Positions 1 to 7,333 of a DNA stretch of 26,811 bases are shown one piece after another; position 1 is the first letter of the stretch; the number at the start of each line of letters is the position of its first letter. Origin of the DNA: DAOPZJ01 sp964587625 (GTDB lineage Bacteria > Bacillota > Clostridia > Oscillospirales > JAKOTC01); assembly GCA_964587625.1 (NCBI GenBank), contig CAZPLU010000034.1, forward strand, positions 1 through 26,811, read 5' to 3'. Under the pieces are notes generated by a model that ran no database searches, was not told the origin of the DNA, and was given only the letters and a program-made list of their open reading frames with translations. The translations under genes were made by a program, and so were the position numbers.

Positions 1-142
1 ACTGTCCCTTTTTACGGTCTTTGCCTTGCTGTACTAAAGGGATGGGCAAATAAAACTTTAAATTTATTTTTAAAACCGCTTATATTTTTACGGGATTCTC
101 TCGTATATAGTGCGTCCCCAAAAAACGAAGGAGGTCAAAGAG

Positions 143-655
143 ATGAAAGACGAAAAATTTCAGCCCAACGAAAGCGATACCCCGTTCACCGTCAAAATCG
201 ACAAAAAACAGCTGCTGATTCAGGCGAAGGAAGCGTACCGGAAAAAACAAAAAAGGCAGATGTTTATGCTGCCCAAAGAACAACTCGACCGACTGCTCGA
301 CTTTTCCAAACCGTATTTCGATCCGATTCCCGTTTACGACAGAGAAAACGCGGTTCGACGGGAAATATTCGATGATCTATGCGAAATCGGAGAATTGTTG
401 TTTTTGACTTGCGAGGGAATCGTGGATATTGTAATCGATCAACCCGCTCCAGATTTACCGCACGGTTATATCGGGCTCTTGTTCACGGCAAAAAACCCGA
501 CGTTTTTGGGCGAAAGGGATTACGGCAAATTTGCGGAAATCGCGATGTACAGCGACCGCGTGACGGTTAAAACGTCGCAAAAAGGAGATATTTTAATCGA
601 ATTTTGCTTCCGCGACATTTTGGAGCCGTCCGAGCCGGAAGGGGGGAATGATTGA
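143..655 (+). CDS. Hypothetical protein, 170 aa
   Basis: I do not recognise this protein. The ATG at 143 is chosen because GGAGG sits at 130-134 with an 8-nt gap; an in-frame GTG at 110 has no such site. The product has no signal peptide or membrane segment. It has a basic, Lys/Gln-rich stretch (residues about 20-42, with KKQKRQ) followed by a mixed alpha/beta-looking part that ends in an acidic tail. It stands alone on the plus strand and converges with the leftward hydantoinase-family gene; a GC-rich hairpin at 691-719 separates them. It is probably a cytoplasmic protein, and I assign no function. Confidence 0.7.
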   Translation: MKDEKFQPNESDTPFTVKIDKKQLLIQAKEAYRKKQKRQMFMLPKEQLDRLLDFSKPYFDPIPVYDRENAVRREIFDDLCEIGELLFLTCEGIVDIVIDQPAPDLPHGYIGLLFTAKNPTFLGERDYGKFAEIAMYSDRVTVKTSQKGDILIEFCFRDILEPSEPEGGND

Positions 656-690
656 TGCCGAGACGATATATCCATATGGCATTTTGCTAT

Positions 691-719
691 CGCAGGCGCG
701 CCGATTCGGCGCGCCTGCG
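691..719. terminator. GC-rich hairpin between convergent genes
   Basis: CGCAGGCGCGCC at 691-702 pairs with GGCGCGCCTGCG at 708-719 around a 5-nt loop. A T-run (TTTTTT) lies about 14 nt downstream on the plus strand. The position between two convergent stop codons (655 and 769) suggests a shared terminator, although the T-run is not immediately adjacent. Confidence 0.55.
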
Positions 720-768
720 GTTCATATGTTCCGTTTTTTATTCCCCGGAGCGGTCCGGGCTGTTTTCT

Positions 769-2790
769 TCACATTTCGACCCTGCCCGAGGCGATTGCGG
801 TCACCAGCGAGCCCAGGTCGATCTCGGCGCCGCTCTTGGCAAAGGCCGTGCCGGTCGACGATTCCAGCTTCACCGTCAGTTCGCCGACGCAGCCGCGCCG
901 TCTCGCCTCCTCGACCGCCAGTTTTTCGGCGGCTTTTTTGGCCGCCGCGATCGCGTCTTCGAGCTTTCCGTGCGTCGAATTGCCTTCCGGCGTGTGCACG
1001 GTATAGCCCATCACACCCGCCGTGTTGCGGTTCGGGGCGATTTCGACCGTCACTTTGGCCGAAATATTCGCAATCACCGCGCCCACCGCGTTGGCGACCC
1101 CGGCGTTTTCGGGAATCACGCACGCCATGCCGAGCGCCTTCGCGGCTTCGGGCAAAAAGAGGTGTGTCGGCGCGCCGATGCCGACGAGCGTTGCCCCCGA
1201 ACAAAACGCGAGGTCGAAGATCGGGTCGGATTTTTTATTCTTTCGGTTGTTCCAATTCTCCTCGATCAGCTTGGTCAACTGATGGCCGAGCCCGGATTTG
1301 CGTAAAAACGGGTAGCGGTTGGTCAGCAGCACGCGGGCGAGGTTTTGATAGAGCTTCTTCTCGACCAGCCCGTAGACCTCGTCGGCGAATTTTTCGACGT
1401 TCTCCTCGCTGTCGCGCCTGAGCGAGCAGCAGTCGATGAAGTAGCGCGCGCCCATGACCGAGGCCTGTTTGTCGAAATGGTTGAAATCGCCCTTGATGTG
1501 CATGGCGTCGGTCGGCGTGAAGCCGCAGCGCATCACGACGCCCTCGGCCTCGAGCCGCTCGCTGCCGAGTTTATAGGGATCGAGTTTTCCGCCGCCGATC
1601 ATCACGGGACCCGCGCGCAGCAGTTCCATCAACGTCCGTTCGGCGTCGGTATAATTTTTATCTTGAATTTCTTTGACGAGATATAAAAATTCGTGCAGCG
1701 GCTGCGCGCTGCCGCGCTTTTGTTCTTTCAAACGCCACAACTCACCCGTGACCGACGGCCATCTCGCCGCCGCCGCGCACAGCGGCATGACGCGGCGCGC
1801 ATTCAGGACCAGTTCGCCGTCTTTCGCGGTGATCTCGCTGTCGCCGCCGAGGCCGAAGGTGTCGATGAAGACGCCTTTGACCTGCGTGTGCCAGTTGCCG
1901 ATGCGGATCGTCCCCGAGGTCTCGGGCATCCCGCCGCGCACGACCGAAATGTCGGTCGTCGTGCCGCCCATGTCGATGATCAGACAGTTTTCGCGGTCTG
2001 TCAGCCATTTTCCGCCAAAGACGCTGGCTGCCGGGCCGCTCAATATCGTCTCGACCGGGTGCGCGCGCGAAAGATGTTCGTTCATCAGGCCGCCGTCGCT
2101 GCGCACGATCATCTTGGGCAGATGGATATCTCGTTTTTCAAGCGCCTTGCCGACCGCGTCCATAAATTCCTCGGTCACGGGCAGCAGGCGGGCATTCAAC
2201 AGCGCGGTCGCGCCGCGCTCCATCACGTTCAAACCGCTCGTCAGGTCGCTGGCGAGCACGATCGGGACGTCGTATTTTTCGCCCAGAATTTCTTTTGCGT
2301 GCTTTTCGCAGACCGCGCCGTTGCGGATGGCGTTGCTCTCGACCACGCTGAGCGCGTCGGCGTCGGAGAGCCACTGCCCCTCCGATTCGAGCAGTTCGCC
2401 CCAGTCCGGCTCGTCGATGATCTTGCCGTCGAAGCTGCCGCGGGTGTCGACGCACAGCACGTCCTCTTCGCGCAAGCCGTAAAATTTATCGGCCTCGATC
2501 CACCTCATGACCGCCTTGGTGCTGCCCATCAAAATCAATTTCGCGCGGCAGCCCTTGTCCTCGATGCAGGCGTTGGTCGCCAGCGTGGTGGACAGCGAGA
2601 CCCATCTGATATTCCTCAGCGGTTCCTGCGACAGCTTATCCAACGCCGAACCGATGCAGACCGTCAAATCATCGCGCGTAGTCGGGGTCTTGGCTTGTGA
2701 GAGAACTTTTTTGGTGTCAAAATCGTAAATCACGGCGTCTGTATAAGTCCCGCCGGTATCGATGCCGAGTCCGTAATTACCCAGATTCAT
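769..2790 (-). CDS. Hydantoinase/oxoprolinase family protein, 673 aa
   Basis: This belongs to the hydantoinase A/oxoprolinase family, whose members are ATP-dependent ring-opening enzymes acting on hydantoins, 5-oxoproline or similar lactams, or acetone carboxylase-type subunits. The N-terminal phosphate-binding motif GIDTGGTYTD is at residues 9-18. The second ATP-site motif, IDMGGTTTD, is at about 272-280, followed by SVVRGG. The usual partner (hydantoinase B) is absent here, so the substrate cannot be named. The start at 2790 follows AAGGAGG by 8 nt; the open frame continues upstream to 3021, but that part translates palindromic intergenic repeats and should not be annotated as protein. A TACAAT -10 box lies at 2813-2818 on the minus strand. 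A family member acting on small cyclic amides is the best guess. Confidence 0.85.
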   Translation of the reverse strand: MNLGNYGLGIDTGGTYTDAVIYDFDTKKVLSQAKTPTTRDDLTVCIGSALDKLSQEPLRNIRWVSLSTTLATNACIEDKGCRAKLILMGSTKAVMRWIEADKFYGLREEDVLCVDTRGSFDGKIIDEPDWGELLESEGQWLSDADALSVVESNAIRNGAVCEKHAKEILGEKYDVPIVLASDLTSGLNVMERGATALLNARLLPVTEEFMDAVGKALEKRDIHLPKMIVRSDGGLMNEHLSRAHPVETILSGPAASVFGGKWLTDRENCLIIDMGGTTTDISVVRGGMPETSGTIRIGNWHTQVKGVFIDTFGLGGDSEITAKDGELVLNARRVMPLCAAAARWPSVTGELWRLKEQKRGSAQPLHEFLYLVKEIQDKNYTDAERTLMELLRAGPVMIGGGKLDPYKLGSERLEAEGVVMRCGFTPTDAMHIKGDFNHFDKQASVMGARYFIDCCSLRRDSEENVEKFADEVYGLVEKKLYQNLARVLLTNRYPFLRKSGLGHQLTKLIEENWNNRKNKKSDPIFDLAFCSGATLVGIGAPTHLFLPEAAKALGMACVIPENAGVANAVGAVIANISAKVTVEIAPNRNTAGVMGYTVHTPEGNSTHGKLEDAIAAAKKAAEKLAVEEARRRGCVGELTVKLESSTGTAFAKSGAEIDLGSLVTAIASGRVEM

Positions 2791-2886
2791 AACGGCACCT
2801 CCTTGCCGCATCATTGTACCACATCGGCAAAGAAGTCGGTTATAAAAATATTTTGGGTTTTCGATAATATTTTTTGATTTTCCGAA

Positions 2887-3067
2887 GGGGCGATACGGGC
2901 ACCGGCCCGACGTGTTCGCCCGCGCAAATGGTGGTTGGAAAATTGAAAATGGAAAATCGAAATTGAACCACCCCGGCGCTGCGCGCCACCCCTCCGAGGG
3001 AGAGGAATTAAAACGCGCCATCGTGTAGGGAACGGTCTTGACCGTTCCGAATCGGATTGTATCCGAT
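2887..3067. repeat. Cluster of short imperfect palindromes in intergenic DNA
   Basis: The 290-bp gap between the radical SAM gene and the hydantoinase gene is a mosaic of small palindromes. One at 2887-2921 has GGGCGA/TCGCCC arms around a CGGGC/GCCCG inner stem. GGCGC-TGC-GCGCC is at 2975-2987, next to a CCTCC/GGGAG pair. GGAACGGTC-TT-GACCGTTCC is at 3029-3048, and ATCGGAT-TGT-ATCCGAT is at 3051-3067. A low-complexity AT stretch (GAAAATTGAAAATGG-like) joins them. The last two lie just past the radical SAM stop codon and may end its transcript. They resemble dispersed REP-like intergenic repeats; copy number elsewhere cannot be seen from one window. Confidence 0.55.
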
Positions 3068-3081
3068 GACCATTTTAAAAA

Positions 3082-3900
3082 TCAACAATTTCCGATAAAA
3101 ACGTATTTTAAATGCTTCGCCGCGATCTTGCGCAAATCGTAAATCGTTTCAATCGGCGTCGCTTGGAGGTCCCTCATCTTGTGACGCGGGAAAAAGCGGG
3201 AGAGGTGCAGCGGGATTTCCGGATTGACCGACGCCAGCCATTCCGCCTCGGCCTCCATCTCTTCGGGGTTGTCGTTCAGGCCGGGAATGACCAATGTCGT
3301 GACCTCGACATGACATTGTTTTGCCGATAGTTCGATTGTTTGCTTGACGGTTTCTAGGTCGCCGCGCACCGAATCGTAAAACTTTTGCGTAAATCCTTTC
3401 AAGTCGACATTCATCGCGTCTACCAGCGGCAGCAGCTGCAACAACGGTTCGCGGCAGATCATGCCGTTGGTCACGAGCACGGTTTTCAATCCGTTTTCGC
3501 GCAGCAGCGCCGCGCAGTCGCGGACGTATTCGTACCAGATCAGCGGCTCGTTGTAAGTGAACGCAAGGCCGATATTGCCCCGCGGCACCGCCTGCCTTGC
3601 CCGCCCGACCAGCGCTTCGGGCGAAAAATAAACCGTATCCGCCTTTTGATCGGCCATCGATATTTCGCAGTTTTGGCAAAACGAGCAACGTAAATTGCAG
3701 CCGTAGCTGCCCGCCGATAAAATCATACTGCCCGGAAAAAAACGGTAAAGCGGCTTTTTTTCAATCGGGTCGAGCGCCAGCGAGGTCAGCCGCCCGTAAT
3801 TGCCGCAGACGATTTTTCCGCCCCGGTTCTCCCTGGCGCGGCAAAAGCCGGTCTTGCCCTCGGGGATGTCGCAATGATGGGGGCAGAGGCCGCAGATCAT
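3082..3900 (-). CDS. amrS: AmmeMemoRadiSam system radical SAM enzyme, 272 aa
   Basis: This is a radical SAM enzyme of the pyruvate-formate-lyase-activase-like branch found with MEMO1 and AMMECR1 proteins. The [4Fe-4S] motif is visible as C68-NLR-C72-SF-C75 in the context YGCNLRCSFCQN. An N-terminal Cys cluster (CGLCPHHC at 3-10 and C20) is typical of this subfamily and probably binds a second metal. Length is normal. Its ATG overlaps the TGA of the MEMO-AMMECR1 fusion by 4 nt (ATGA), so the two are translationally coupled. The reaction of the system is not established as far as I know. Assignment rests on the motif plus the diagnostic neighbour. Confidence 0.9.
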   Translation of the reverse strand: MICGLCPHHCDIPEGKTGFCRARENRGGKIVCGNYGRLTSLALDPIEKKPLYRFFPGSMILSAGSYGCNLRCSFCQNCEISMADQKADTVYFSPEALVGRARQAVPRGNIGLAFTYNEPLIWYEYVRDCAALLRENGLKTVLVTNGMICREPLLQLLPLVDAMNVDLKGFTQKFYDSVRGDLETVKQTIELSAKQCHVEVTTLVIPGLNDNPEEMEAEAEWLASVNPEIPLHLSRFFPRHKMRDLQATPIETIYDLRKIAAKHLKYVFIGNC

Positions 3901-5282
3901 CGATGTCTCACCACCTCGAAGCGCGACAGCTCCGCTTTTTCTGCGGGTCGGATGCCGGCCTTGCGCTTGGCGATGTCGATTTGGTCATACACCGTGTCAA
4001 TCCCCTCGAGGTCGGGCAGCAGCAACCCGCGCCGCCCGCCGTTTTGCACGACGACGCCGTATTTTTTCACATCGAGCTGCTCCGGCGACTCGATTTTTTC
4101 CGGTTCGCCCAGCACGTCGACGCTGTAAACAAGCTCGGGCAGTTCGTCGGGCTCGACCGGTTCAAAACGGGGGTCGTGAGCCGCCGCCGAAATCCCGTTT
4201 TGTAAAATTTCCTCGGCAATATTTTCGGTCGTCGGGGCGATGGTGCCGATGCAGCCGCGCAGTTGTCCGTGTTTTTTCAGCGAGACGAACACGCCCGCCC
4301 GCCGGATGAGCATCTCTTCGGGCAGACCTTCCGGCAGTTTCGCGGATTTTTTTCCGGTCACATAGGTCTCGACCGAGAGCCGCGCCAGTTTGACATAGGG
4401 GTCTTCCCCCGCTTTGACCGTTTCGAGTTTTTCGCGCTGCTTCGCCTGATGGCGCTCGCCGATCTTCCGATCCGCGTCCTCTCCGAGCGCCTCGAAAGCC
4501 GCGACGGCGTAGCCGACCCCGAACGGACCCTCGTATGACAGCAGTTCGTGCGTGACCTTTTTGGCGTCGAGCGCGCCCGCCATGATTTGAAACGAGCGCA
4601 GCCCGCATTCGGCGGCGGCGTCGGCAAAATCGGGCGAAAATTCGAGCAACGCCGAAAAATCGCCCTCCGCGAGCGCTTTTATGAGCTGCCGGTCAAACTG
4701 CGACCCCTCGGGCGCAAAGCCGTAAGGCCCGTCTTTTTTGAGTTTGTGCGAGAGGTCGCCGCTCGCGATGAACACCACCCGGCGGTCGAGTTCATCGGCT
4801 GTTTTTGCGATGCATTGCCCCAGGCGGTAATGGACTGACGGAGGCATACCGGACAATCCGATTCGGACAAGCTGATAGTTTTGATAAAATTTATTGAGAA
4901 AATAGAGCGGAACCATCGTTCCGTGGTCAAGGTCGGGGTCTGTCTGCCCGAACGTCCCGGCCGCAACGCCGGCCTTTTTGGTCTGCGCGCAGAGTTCGGC
5001 GGCAAATTCTTTGTCGCAATCGACCGAAACGCGCACATTTTCCGCTCGAAAGCGGCCGAAATCCCCCCGCGCAAAACCGCCCGGTGAGATGTGAAAATAA
5101 TCCGCGTACATCGCCGAGTGCGGACTTGTCACCACCACGGTCCGGGGTTGTAAAACGGAGACGCGCCGCATCGCATCCTCATAAGCCGCCGTGGTTTGCG
5201 CAATTTTCTTTTCCTCACCCCTGCCGACCTCCGGTACTATGACCGGCGGATGGGGTACGGCAAACGCCGCGATCACCGACAT
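3897..5282 (-). CDS. AmmeMemoRadiSam fusion: MEMO1-like (AmrB) + AMMECR1 (AmrA), 461 aa
   Basis: The protein has two domains. Residues 1 to about 268 are MEMO1-like, related to LigB-type class III extradiol dioxygenases, with AVPHPPVIVPEVG at 8-20, TSPHS at 52-56, LDHGTMVPLYF at 118-128, SGDLSHKL at 174-181 and ECG (C226), the likely metal-site residues of this fold. Residues about 285-461 are AMMECR1, with the signature LRGCIGT at 341-347. In many genomes these are separate genes; here they are fused and followed immediately by the radical SAM enzyme. The start at 5282 is preferred over 5300 because GAGGAG lies 8 nt upstream of it, and a TATAAT at 5312-5317 would put the transcript start almost on the 5300 codon. 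Confidence 0.9.
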   Translation of the reverse strand: MSVIAAFAVPHPPVIVPEVGRGEEKKIAQTTAAYEDAMRRVSVLQPRTVVVTSPHSAMYADYFHISPGGFARGDFGRFRAENVRVSVDCDKEFAAELCAQTKKAGVAAGTFGQTDPDLDHGTMVPLYFLNKFYQNYQLVRIGLSGMPPSVHYRLGQCIAKTADELDRRVVFIASGDLSHKLKKDGPYGFAPEGSQFDRQLIKALAEGDFSALLEFSPDFADAAAECGLRSFQIMAGALDAKKVTHELLSYEGPFGVGYAVAAFEALGEDADRKIGERHQAKQREKLETVKAGEDPYVKLARLSVETYVTGKKSAKLPEGLPEEMLIRRAGVFVSLKKHGQLRGCIGTIAPTTENIAEEILQNGISAAAHDPRFEPVEPDELPELVYSVDVLGEPEKIESPEQLDVKKYGVVVQNGGRRGLLLPDLEGIDTVYDQIDIAKRKAGIRPAEKAELSRFEVVRHR

Positions 5283-5311
5283 ATGCTCAACTCCTCTCAT
5301 CGTTTTAACAT

Positions 5312-5317
5312 ATTATA
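5312..5317 (-). promoter_or_regulatory. -10 box for the AmmeMemoRadiSam operon
   Basis: TATAAT is read on the minus strand, with a weak -35 (TTCAAA, 16-nt spacer) upstream. Transcription would begin near 5305, about 23 nt before the fusion gene's start codon. Confidence 0.5.
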
Positions 5318-5319
5318 CC

Positions 5320-5620
5320 ACGGATGAAAAGAATTTGAAACAGGTCGGGAACAAACATATTACCGCAAATCAAAACATAGATTTACCTTTGAGTGAAACC
5401 GGTTTATCGGCGCGGTAAATCCTTCAAAACTCAAATTTTAAAAAATATCGTAAAAATTTTCAATCGGCTAAAATACAACCTTTTTCGCGATTGGCATGTG
5501 TTACCATCATTTTCGATGGGATGAAACCCTGAAATTTCACACCCAAATCATCCGGATCGGTCAACCCGGACAATGCAAGCGACATTTCGCCGCACATGAA
5601 TCTGTCAAACTCTAATAATC
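5320..5620. other. Gene-free divergent intergenic region
   Basis: Between the AmmeMemoRadiSam promoter and the first B-repeat gene there is about 300 bp without a supported gene. It contains an AT-rich stretch (about 5430-5475) and two small stem-loops on the plus strand: CCATC/GATGG at 5504-5519 and TCCGG/CCGGA at 5551-5570. They would lie in the 5' leader of the surface-protein gene. I could not fit the leader to a known riboswitch class. Confidence 0.4.
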
Positions 5621-5638
5621 GAAAGGGGATTATGCAAA

Positions 5639-7096
5639 ATGAAGAAAATCTCAAAATTGTCAGCCGTCATTCTTGCGCTCATCATGATCGTGGGGATGTT
5701 CTCGCTGGCAGCATCCGCTGACTCGGGACCGGAAGCGGACTTGCTTTATGCGCACTACCATCTCTATTACAACGGAAACGGCAGCACGAGCGGTTTTCAA
5801 TCGGACGGAGCGTCGTATTCGGAATGGCAAAAAGCCACCGTCAAAAATCAGGGCTCCCTATTAAAAACCGGCTATACCTTCAAAAACTGGAACACGGCTG
5901 CCGACGGTTCCGGAGACACCTATAAACCCGGCGATAAGATTGACTTTATCACGGGAAAACATTGGGGACGCCACGGCTGGGAATATGATTACGGAAACAA
6001 AACCCTGTACGCGCAATGGACGATCAACCAATACACGATGACCTTTCAATCCGAGGGCGGCAGCGATGTTTCACCGGTGACCCAGGACTACAACACCACC
6101 GTTGCCAAACCCGCCGACCCGACCAAGACGGGGCACACGTTTGCCGGCTGGTACGCCTGCCCCGGCGGAACCGGCAGCGCCGTCGCGTTTCCGTACACCC
6201 TGACGGACAATGTGACCGTTTACGCACAATGGACGATCAACCCATACACCATGACTTTCAACTCCGAGGGCGGCAGCGCGGTTGCGCCGGTGACCCAAAA
6301 CTACAACACCACCGTTGCCAAACCCGCCGACCCGACCAAAGAGGGTTATACCTTTGCCGGTTGGTATTCGAACGCGGGCGGCACGGGCAGCGCGGTTGGA
6401 TTCCCCTATACTCTGACGGACAATGTGACCGTCTATGCGAAATGGAATATCAACTTTTACACGATGGTATTCGATTCCGAGGGCGGCTCCAGCGTCGATC
6501 CGGTCACACAGGCGTATGATACCAAAATTGCCGCGCCCCAACCCCCGACGCGTTTCGGGTTTACGTTCGACGGTTGGTATACGGGTTCTTTGGGCATCGG
6601 CGCCAAGATCGTTTTTCCGTATACCATCAAGAAGAGCATCACCGTCCACGCGAAATGGAACGCAAACACATATACGCTGAAGTTTGACTCGGAGGGCGGC
6701 AGCGCGGTTGCCTCGCAGTCACGGCCTTACGGCGAATATGTCAACGCCCCCGCGAATCCGACCAAAGACGGCTACACGTTTGACGGTTGGTATCTGGGTG
6801 ACAACGGCACCGGCAGCAAAGCCGTTTTCCCGTATAACGTCGTCGGCAACGCCACCGTTTATGCCAAGTGGGTTAAAATTGCCGTCGTCACGGAGGTCTC
6901 GGTGCCCACCACATCCATCACGCCCGCGGTCTCTTCGACGCCTGCGATCATCAGTTCGACGCCGACCCCGACCAGCGTGCCTGCGATGGGTGAACAGGGC
7001 ATCGACGCCACCTCAATCACGATCATCATCCTGTCCGCATTGATGATCTCGGGGCTTGCGGTTATCGGATTGAAAAAGCTCAGCAGCGAAAGATAG
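5639..7096 (+). CDS. InlB B-repeat surface protein 1, 485 aa
   Basis: This is a secreted, membrane- or wall-anchored protein. Residues 1-27 form a signal peptide (MKKISKLS, hydrophobic core, ending near ASA). A degenerate repeat cell follows (YYNGNGST ... TFKNWNTAADGSG ... LYAQWT), then four canonical InlB B-repeats (Listeria-Bacteroides, Flg_new family) of 71 residues, each with YTMTF-SEGG, an AYNT-like strand, TF-GWY, GTGS and VTVYAKW. A Ser/Thr/Pro-rich linker leads to VPAMGEQG, a hydrophobic helix and a basic tail (KKLSSER). That architecture suggests extracellular adhesion or surface display. GAAAGGGG at 5621-5628 supports the start. It is paralogous to the next gene, has its own terminator, and is probably transcribed alone. 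Confidence 0.88.
   Translation: MKKISKLSAVILALIMIVGMFSLAASADSGPEADLLYAHYHLYYNGNGSTSGFQSDGASYSEWQKATVKNQGSLLKTGYTFKNWNTAADGSGDTYKPGDKIDFITGKHWGRHGWEYDYGNKTLYAQWTINQYTMTFQSEGGSDVSPVTQDYNTTVAKPADPTKTGHTFAGWYACPGGTGSAVAFPYTLTDNVTVYAQWTINPYTMTFNSEGGSAVAPVTQNYNTTVAKPADPTKEGYTFAGWYSNAGGTGSAVGFPYTLTDNVTVYAKWNINFYTMVFDSEGGSSVDPVTQAYDTKIAAPQPPTRFGFTFDGWYTGSLGIGAKIVFPYTIKKSITVHAKWNANTYTLKFDSEGGSAVASQSRPYGEYVNAPANPTKDGYTFDGWYLGDNGTGSKAVFPYNVVGNATVYAKWVKIAVVTEVSVPTTSITPAVSSTPAIISSTPTPTSVPAMGEQGIDATSITIIILSALMISGLAVIGLKKLSSER
6044..6895 (+). repeat. Four tandem 213-bp B-repeat units
   Basis: The units begin at 6044, 6257, 6470 and 6683, exactly 213 bp (71 codons) apart. Units 1 and 2 are the most alike at protein level (both carry NTTVAKPADPTK); unit 4 is the most diverged (VASQSRPYGEYVNAP). 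The fixed period with no indels points to growth and loss by whole units. Confidence 0.9.
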
Positions 7097-7129
7097 CGAA
7101 TTCCTTAAACGCGCAAACCGGTTCAAAAA

Positions 7130-7161
7130 CCGCCGAAAGTCCCGAGGGCTTTCGGCGGTTT
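7130..7161 (+). terminator. Rho-independent terminator of surface gene 1
   Basis: CCGCCGAAAG at 7130-7139 pairs with CTTTCGGCGG at 7149-7158 around a 9-nt loop and is followed by TTT. It begins 33 nt after the stop codon. Confidence 0.8.
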
Positions 7162-7210
7162 CCGCATTGGTCGCATATGGCGGATGGTTTTTCCTGAAAA
7201 AACCATGGGA

Positions 7211-7250
7211 TATCTCAAAATGTAACCGATATGTAACCGAGATATGTTAA
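7211..7250. promoter_or_regulatory. Direct repeats, possible response-regulator site
   Basis: TGTAAC at 7221-7226 and 7232-7237 repeats with an 11-bp spacing, followed by TGTTAA at 7245-7250. An inverted TATCTC/GAGATA pair (7211-7216 and 7239-7244) brackets the first two copies. Direct hexamers one helical turn apart are the usual layout for OmpR/PhoB-type regulators. They lie about 85-110 bp upstream of surface gene 2 and have no counterpart that I see before gene 1. Confidence 0.4.
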
Positions 7251-7259
7251 AATACCGTC

Positions 7260-7288
7260 ACATGGGAGAATTGTTTTCTGCCCCATGT
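7260..7288 (+). other. Leader hairpin before surface gene 2
   Basis: ACATGGG at 7260-7266 pairs with CCCATGT at 7282-7288, with an inner AGAA/TTCT stem and a 2-nt bulge. It would form in the 5' untranslated region, 45 nt before the start codon; there is no T-run, so it is not a terminator. Confidence 0.45.
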
Positions 7289-7333
7289 CACACACACCAT
7301 GAGAATTTGAAAACTGGAAGGAGATTTTATAAA

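Noticed and set aside
648..2700. Several long plus-strand ORFs opposite the hydantoinase-family gene
   Set aside because: They are Arg/Pro-rich shadow frames of a GC-rich gene with clear family motifs on the minus strand.
5460..5640. Leader of surface gene 1 as a c-di-GMP-I (GEMM) riboswitch
   Set aside because: An ACC-hairpin-GGG motif followed by GAAACC looks superficially similar, but the conserved GCAAAGCC-type core and the second hairpin partner are missing.
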